Part shown: piece after piece, positions 21,879 to 25,250 of the stretch | Layout: each line of letters opens with the position of its first letter | How positions within the stretch are numbered: the stretch's first letter is position 1 | Assembly: GCA_029861795.1 (NCBI GenBank) | Contig: JAOTYS010000018.1 | Location: 1 to 25,250 of the forward strand | Direction: 5' to 3' | DNA length: 25,250 nt | From: Gammaproteobacteria bacterium | GTDB lineage: Bacteria; Pseudomonadota; Gammaproteobacteria; Arenicellales; JAOTYS01 | Notes under the pieces: generated by a model | Told to the model about the DNA's origin: nothing | The model's input: the letters and a program-made list of their open reading frames with translations, nothing else | Database searches by the model: none | Made by a program: the position numbers and the translations under genes

Positions 21879-23702
21879 CTATTTCAGGTTTTCCTCCGTA
21901 TAGAGGGACAGTTCAATCATTCGCTCCAACAATTGATCGGCCGAGTAACCCGGAAAATTCTTGTAGACCAGTTCTTTGGCAAAGAGTCTGCAAATATAGC
22001 GCAGCTTGAGCGCTCTACTGCGAGACGCGTACACAAAATCTCGATGCCCGTTGTTTATGACAATCACATTCTGATCGGTGTCATAGCGGGATCTCCAGAG
22101 GTCCCCTGGTTCGCGTTGGAACGTATAGCCAGGGAGGCCGTGCTTGCTCGCAGAGGATTCCTTACTTTCGGGTAATAATGATTCCGTCACTGTGATGATC
22201 CCTTCGGCTTCTCGCACGACAGGCCCCTGCGTAACGGCCACCATTAGACGTACCAGTCCCGGCTCTGAAGGGGCTTTAAAGGTAACGATTTCGCTATCAG
22301 CGTTCTGGAGGCTGCCGCCACCTTCTATAATCTCCCAAAGAAACTCAAGATTGTGCTCGACCAAGTGGCGCGAACGGTCACGGGGTATGGCACGTAAGGT
22401 CCTGGACACACTCACCGGCACGAGGCATGAGGCGGGGGACACCCGTACGCTGAATAAAGGGCCAGCATATTCGAAGAACTGCTTTTGGTCGGTCTTTTTA
22501 TTAACTAGATCGTCATTCTCGATGATACCCGCGCCCGTATCGGTTGCTGTGACGTCCGGGGTAGTACTCCGCGGTCGCAGGACGCGTGCCTCGCCTCTTT
22601 CCTGGACATCAAACCAGTCGTACTCTTCGGCGGGCAGCGCAAGTAGCGCCTCCTTAAACGCCCTTTGGATCCTGCGCAATATTTCGCGGCTTGCGCGCTC
22701 TTCTTCCGCCCGCTTCTGCTCATCGATAATTCGGGCTACAACGTCCTCGACCGGTTGCAGGGATGTACACACAGCTGCGAAGGCTTCATCCTGAACGACG
22801 CCTGTGCGTGTTCCTGGCGTGAGATTAAGAAAGGGTGCATCCACGATTCCCTGCAGATAGCCGGCTGTCCAGGGGGTGTGCTGAAAGGCTTCGAGCTGCG
22901 TAACGTCTTCAATCACGCGCGTGCCAGAACGATAAAGTCCGACTTGGTTGTCAGAGTCAGGGTCCGTCAGATAAAGCTCAAGGTACACTTCGCCGTGCAA
23001 AGTGGTTGGCATCGGTAATTGGTGTAGTAATCGGCCGGTGAACTGTCGCGGCTCCACTTTGTACTCTTTCCGGGCATGCCGGTCGACTACCTTGATCTCA
23101 ACACCCGATTGGCGGATTCGATCACGCAACTCCGATGCCAGGTACCACTGAATTTTTTCACCACTGAACTGTCGTATGCCGGAGAGCAGTGGTTTGATTT
23201 TTAACTCTGTTCCGTAAGCCGGAAACAACGCGCGTTTTTGAACGAGAGTATAGCCTGGGTCACCTTTTTGCATGCGCATCTGATAGGTTTTTCCATCAAA
23301 CCCCGACGAAGTCAGCGTGAGCGCTTCGCCTACCGTCCAGAAACTGAGCAGACCAATCCCGTACTCCCCCTGAATTCCTTCAATACCCTCGGCTTTCAGC
23401 CGGCGTTTAACGGAATCACAGATGTGCGTGGCTACGAACCGGAAGTTCGGTATACCGTGTTCATCTCTAGGGATACCCTCACCATCGTCTGCAACAAGCA
23501 GGTAATGTTCACCTTGTTCTCTACCACGGGTAATCGTGATGTGTTGGGCATGCGCATCGATACCGTTTTCGACGAATTCAGCGACCGCTTTCAATGGGTT
23601 AGTCTGCGACAGCGCAATAATCGCAATAGCATTCCAACCGTCCCCGATGCGGAGCTTGCCGGACTTGGTCTGCTTTTTCCGCTTTTTGGTTACCAGCTCC
23701 AT
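21879..23702 (-). CDS. Standalone GHKL (Hsp90/MutL/MORC-type) ATPase
   Basis: The protein has 607 residues. The N-terminal ATP-binding fold is complete: N box AVAEFVENGIDAHA (E45, N46, D49), G1 box VADDGEGIP (D72-G76) and G2 box GEYGIGLLSFW (112-122). Residues 130-330 are beta and alpha regions like a second domain (transducer-type). A charged coiled segment (RIIDEQKRAEEERASREILR, about 340) follows, then unrecognised domains and the tail VYKNFPGYSADQLLERMIEL. Such proteins undergo ATP-driven dimerisation; standalone versions act in DNA repair, chromatin-like silencing or anti-phage defence. There is no histidine-kinase phosphoacceptor and no MutL endonuclease motif. The partner, if any, is not evident. 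GC content is ordinary and the gene is intact. The start at 23702 lacks a clear Shine-Dalgarno. Confidence 0.75.
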   Translation of the reverse strand: MELVTKKRKKQTKSGKLRIGDGWNAIAIIALSQTNPLKAVAEFVENGIDAHAQHITITRGREQGEHYLLVADDGEGIPRDEHGIPNFRFVATHICDSVKRRLKAEGIEGIQGEYGIGLLSFWTVGEALTLTSSGFDGKTYQMRMQKGDPGYTLVQKRALFPAYGTELKIKPLLSGIRQFSGEKIQWYLASELRDRIRQSGVEIKVVDRHARKEYKVEPRQFTGRLLHQLPMPTTLHGEVYLELYLTDPDSDNQVGLYRSGTRVIEDVTQLEAFQHTPWTAGYLQGIVDAPFLNLTPGTRTGVVQDEAFAAVCTSLQPVEDVVARIIDEQKRAEEERASREILRRIQRAFKEALLALPAEEYDWFDVQERGEARVLRPRSTTPDVTATDTGAGIIENDDLVNKKTDQKQFFEYAGPLFSVRVSPASCLVPVSVSRTLRAIPRDRSRHLVEHNLEFLWEIIEGGGSLQNADSEIVTFKAPSEPGLVRLMVAVTQGPVVREAEGIITVTESLLPESKESSASKHGLPGYTFQREPGDLWRSRYDTDQNVIVINNGHRDFVYASRSRALKLRYICRLFAKELVYKNFPGYSADQLLERMIELSLYTEENLK

Positions 23703-24078
23703 AGCCAGGTAAAATCAATCACGATATCGTGGGGTACGGGACAAAACACCAGAGAGTGTGCCATTATCCTGTCGAGCCGTCGATGCATCGACAGGATCCG
23801 CAGTCCATTTTATTACGTCAAACAGCCTGCCTAATGGGATGTCCGGTTCTTCTATGTCAATCGGGCAAAACGCGGGCTAGGGCCGGAAAGACGTTTTACT
23901 CCGTCTTTCGTGGCCTGCCGCGGGACAGTGGCATATTTGTTGACGCGGAGCCTTCTAATGGGTGGCCCCATTTGTTGTATTTGCCCATTGACCGCCAAGT
24001 CGCTAGTGCAATAATGCAGGCCCTCTTTGCTGTCACGAAGTCGTCAAATGTCATGGCTCGACGTCTCTTATCCCGCAT
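23703..24078. other. Gene-poor stretch with two inverted repeats
   Basis: I see no convincing gene here. A perfect ten-base inverted repeat, ATCCTGTCGA (23766-23775) and TCGACAGGAT (23788-23797), lies about 65 bases upstream of the GHKL start. It could be an operator or hairpin. A second one, GAAAGACG (23886-23893) and CGTCTTTC (23902-23909), has flanking GGCC pairs. Neither is followed by a T-run. Open frames of 119 codons (+) and 60 codons (-) overlap here without recognisable features. Confidence 0.4.
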
Positions 24079-24318
24079 TCACCAGTAGTACTTGTGAGGC
24101 TTGTGATTGCCGAGCGGCGGCGTGAGCCCATCTGTATCAGCACCGTGTAGTATCAACCAGCAGATGCGCCTGTTTTCTCTGCGCCGGGGTCGTGTCATGA
24201 AGAGCTTGCACCACCACTTTGGCGTACCGGTTGGGAAGTGCGGCCCATAACGGTGGCGGTACCGACGCAGCAAGCGGCCGCCGGGGCCGCGGTCGCTTGA
24301 TTTGTTCGTCGTGGACAT
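24079..24318 (-). CDS. Small basic protein, 79 aa
   Basis: GGAGG lies five bases before the ATG at 24318 (GGAGGAAACC-ATG), a strong translation start. The sequence is rich in Arg, Lys, Trp and Tyr: RLLRRYRHRYGPHFPTGTPK, WWCKLFMTRPRRRENRRICW and a C-terminal KPHKYYW. The composition suggests a nucleic-acid-binding or structural role. I do not recognise a named family. It is on the same strand as the GHKL gene, 376 bases upstream of it, and downstream of the DUF433/DUF5615 pair. Confidence 0.55.
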   Translation of the reverse strand: MSTTNKSSDRGPGGRLLRRYRHRYGPHFPTGTPKWWCKLFMTRPRRRENRRICWLILHGADTDGLTPPLGNHKPHKYYW

Positions 24319-24396
24319 GGTTTCCTCCAGCGTTGAAGACGCTGAAAGATGTCCAGACAGAAGTAGTACCGCGTGGCGCGCATGTGTCGCTCTTTC

Positions 24397-24771
24397 TTAC
24401 TCAGATTCTCTAACTGGTAAACGGCGCAATCGGTACCGCGCATCCCCGACGACCGTAAGTGCCCCTTGATCAAGCTCCTCGCTTGATTTAGCCAACACAT
24501 CCATCAATTTCGGGATCACCGATGCAGGGGTTTCGTCATGTAACCGGAAGATGATGACGCTCGGGGAGTCTGACAGACCCAAGGCCAGCAAATCACCAAA
24601 GTCCAGGTCGAACGTCAAAATGATACGGCCTTCGCGACGGGCCTTATCAAGGATCTCCGCGTCGCTGAGGCGTTGCAGACCCTCGTCTCGTAAGTGCCGT
24701 GCATCGTGTCCCGCCTTCCGGAGGGCTTCTACGGTACTCAGAGAAATACCGACGTCGGCCAGAAACTTCAT
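24397..24771 (-). CDS. DUF5615 PIN-like toxin-type protein
   Basis: The protein has 124 residues. MKFLADVGISLSTVEALRKA opens as in DUF5615 and Mut7-C-like proteins (FL-D--), with AEILDKARREGRIILTFDLD followed by FGDLLALG. The acidic residues D6, D55, D57 and D60 correspond to the PIN-like metal site, so an RNase-type toxin is likely. Its ATG overlaps the stop of the DUF433 gene as ATGA, so the two are translationally coupled. The intact acidic site suggests it is active. Confidence 0.8.
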   Translation of the reverse strand: MKFLADVGISLSTVEALRKAGHDARHLRDEGLQRLSDAEILDKARREGRIILTFDLDFGDLLALGLSDSPSVIIFRLHDETPASVIPKLMDVLAKSSEELDQGALTVVGDARYRLRRLPVRESE

Positions 24772-25019
24772 TTCTCCGCCGTGGACAGCGGATGCACCTC
24801 TTCTCTGGCCAGCGATGCGGCGTACTGCAGTGCCTGGCGAATATCCTCAGACTCTAGGTCCGGATGATCCTGCACGATTTCTTCCGTTGTCATACCATTG
24901 GCCACAAGGTTCACCACGTGGGCGACCGTTACCCGCATTCCGCGAATACAGGCTCGGCCCCCCATAACCTTAGGGTCAAATGTGATACGGTCAAACACGC
25001 GCCTACCCTCTTGTGCCAT
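24768..25019 (-). CDS. DUF433 antitoxin-type protein
   Basis: The protein has 83 residues from ATG 25019 (a TTG two codons upstream is also possible). FDRITFDPKVMGGRACIRGM followed by RVTVAHVVNLVANGMTTEEI and QDHPDLESEDIRQALQYAA is the classic DUF433 fold, a winged-helix-like DNA-binding domain. DUF433 and DUF5615 genes form toxin-antitoxin-like pairs, in this order and with this overlap. It probably binds its own promoter and the toxin. Confidence 0.85.
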   Translation of the reverse strand: MAQEGRRVFDRITFDPKVMGGRACIRGMRVTVAHVVNLVANGMTTEEIVQDHPDLESEDIRQALQYAASLAREEVHPLSTAEK

Positions 25020-25143
25020 TCGCAATACTCAGCGTCTCATTCTCACACAAGCATCGGTCCTGCACCATGTCGAAAGGCTCCTGGACGCTGCGATATCGGC
25101 ACATAGAGAAATTATAGTCTTCGGGCATTGTGACGCGCGCCAC

Positions 25144-25250
25144 CTGTGGGTCCCGAATACTCATGCAACCTGAGGGAGGTAGTAATGATGTAGTCCGTGG
25201 ACTGCAGGGAACTCGATGAGTTGGCCGGGTTTGGCTGATTGGACAGATCG
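25144..25250 (-). mobile_element. End of a second copy of the insertion sequence at 3294
   Basis: The 107 bases are identical to 3293-3399 and in the same orientation. They contain the element end TGTGGGTCCC and the minus-strand transposase C-terminus (GLHHYYLPQVA). The copy runs off the window. It abuts 118 bases of unassigned DNA after the DUF433 gene. Confidence 0.85.

Noticed and set aside
23729..24088. Plus-strand frame of 119 codons and overlapping 60-codon minus-strand frame
   Set aside because: No ribosome binding site or recognisable domain on either strand, and inverted repeats interrupt the region.
25026..25143. Plus-strand reading HHVERLLDAAISAHREIIVF before the right-edge IS
   Set aside because: Too short, without a start signal, and it overlaps the DUF433 upstream region; it could be a gene fragment but cannot be supported.

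Overview
The window looks like a gene-poor, heavily rearranged accessory region of a Proteobacterium, most likely a gammaproteobacterium. The evidence is a YecA/UPF0149 protein with SEC-C motif, a DUF481 outer-membrane barrel, a phasin, a beta-carbonic anhydrase, perfect FNR boxes and a tRNA-Asn attachment site. The genus cannot be told from the sequence. Base composition changes sharply between genes and even inside one gene (near 1885), and transposase debris lies between almost every pair of intact genes.

Layout. 1-3343: the tail of an insertion sequence, a DUF481 barrel gene (-), a relic of an OmpA-like barrel gene, then a secreted protein with two tandem M23-like domains behind a perfect FNR box. 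A second gene start behind another perfect FNR box is cut by an insertion sequence after about 34 codons. 3294-6020: three insertion-sequence units side by side. One has both terminal inverted repeats (3755-4951). At least two carry transposases whose first catalytic Asp is lost. 6053-10127: a spore-photoproduct-lyase-like radical SAM gene (-), a secreted BNR/sialidase-like gene starting at TTG, a transposase relic, and a yecA-like gene split by an in-frame TAA just before its SEC-C motif. 10305-11057: a junction of two transposase tails, then a phasin gene (-).

11301-20590: an integrative-element region. A 45-bp 3' part of tRNA-Asn occurs at 11447-11491 and again at 20546-20590, each preceded by a similar element right end of about 145 bp. 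A 5'-truncated tyrosine recombinase starts next to the first copy. This fits tandem islands stacked at one tRNA gene, the second exactly 9,099 bp long. Its cargo includes a group II intron 3' end with a textbook domain V, a PAS-GGDEF diguanylate cyclase, a 556-bp deletion derivative of an insertion sequence, a PLP-dependent enzyme, a beta-carbonic anhydrase, and an IS110-type transposase start interrupted by a group II intron 5' end. It also holds a membrane protein coupled by ATGA to a half nuclease, a small zinc-finger protein, an AAA+ relic and a small protein resembling part of a contractile-tail baseplate protein.

20591-25250: an orphan antitoxin-like gene, a conserved zinc-type unknown, a standalone GHKL ATPase (-), a small basic protein (-), a DUF433/DUF5615 toxin-antitoxin-like pair (-), and the end of another copy of the insertion sequence seen at 3294. 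Both window edges therefore lie in repeated insertion-sequence DNA. I found no CRISPR array, no rRNA and no complete tRNA. I did not find one coherent new multi-gene system. The most noteworthy signals are the paired FNR promoters, the chimeric tandem-M23 protein, the stacked tRNA-Asn islands, the group II intron pieces and the possible contractile-injection relics.
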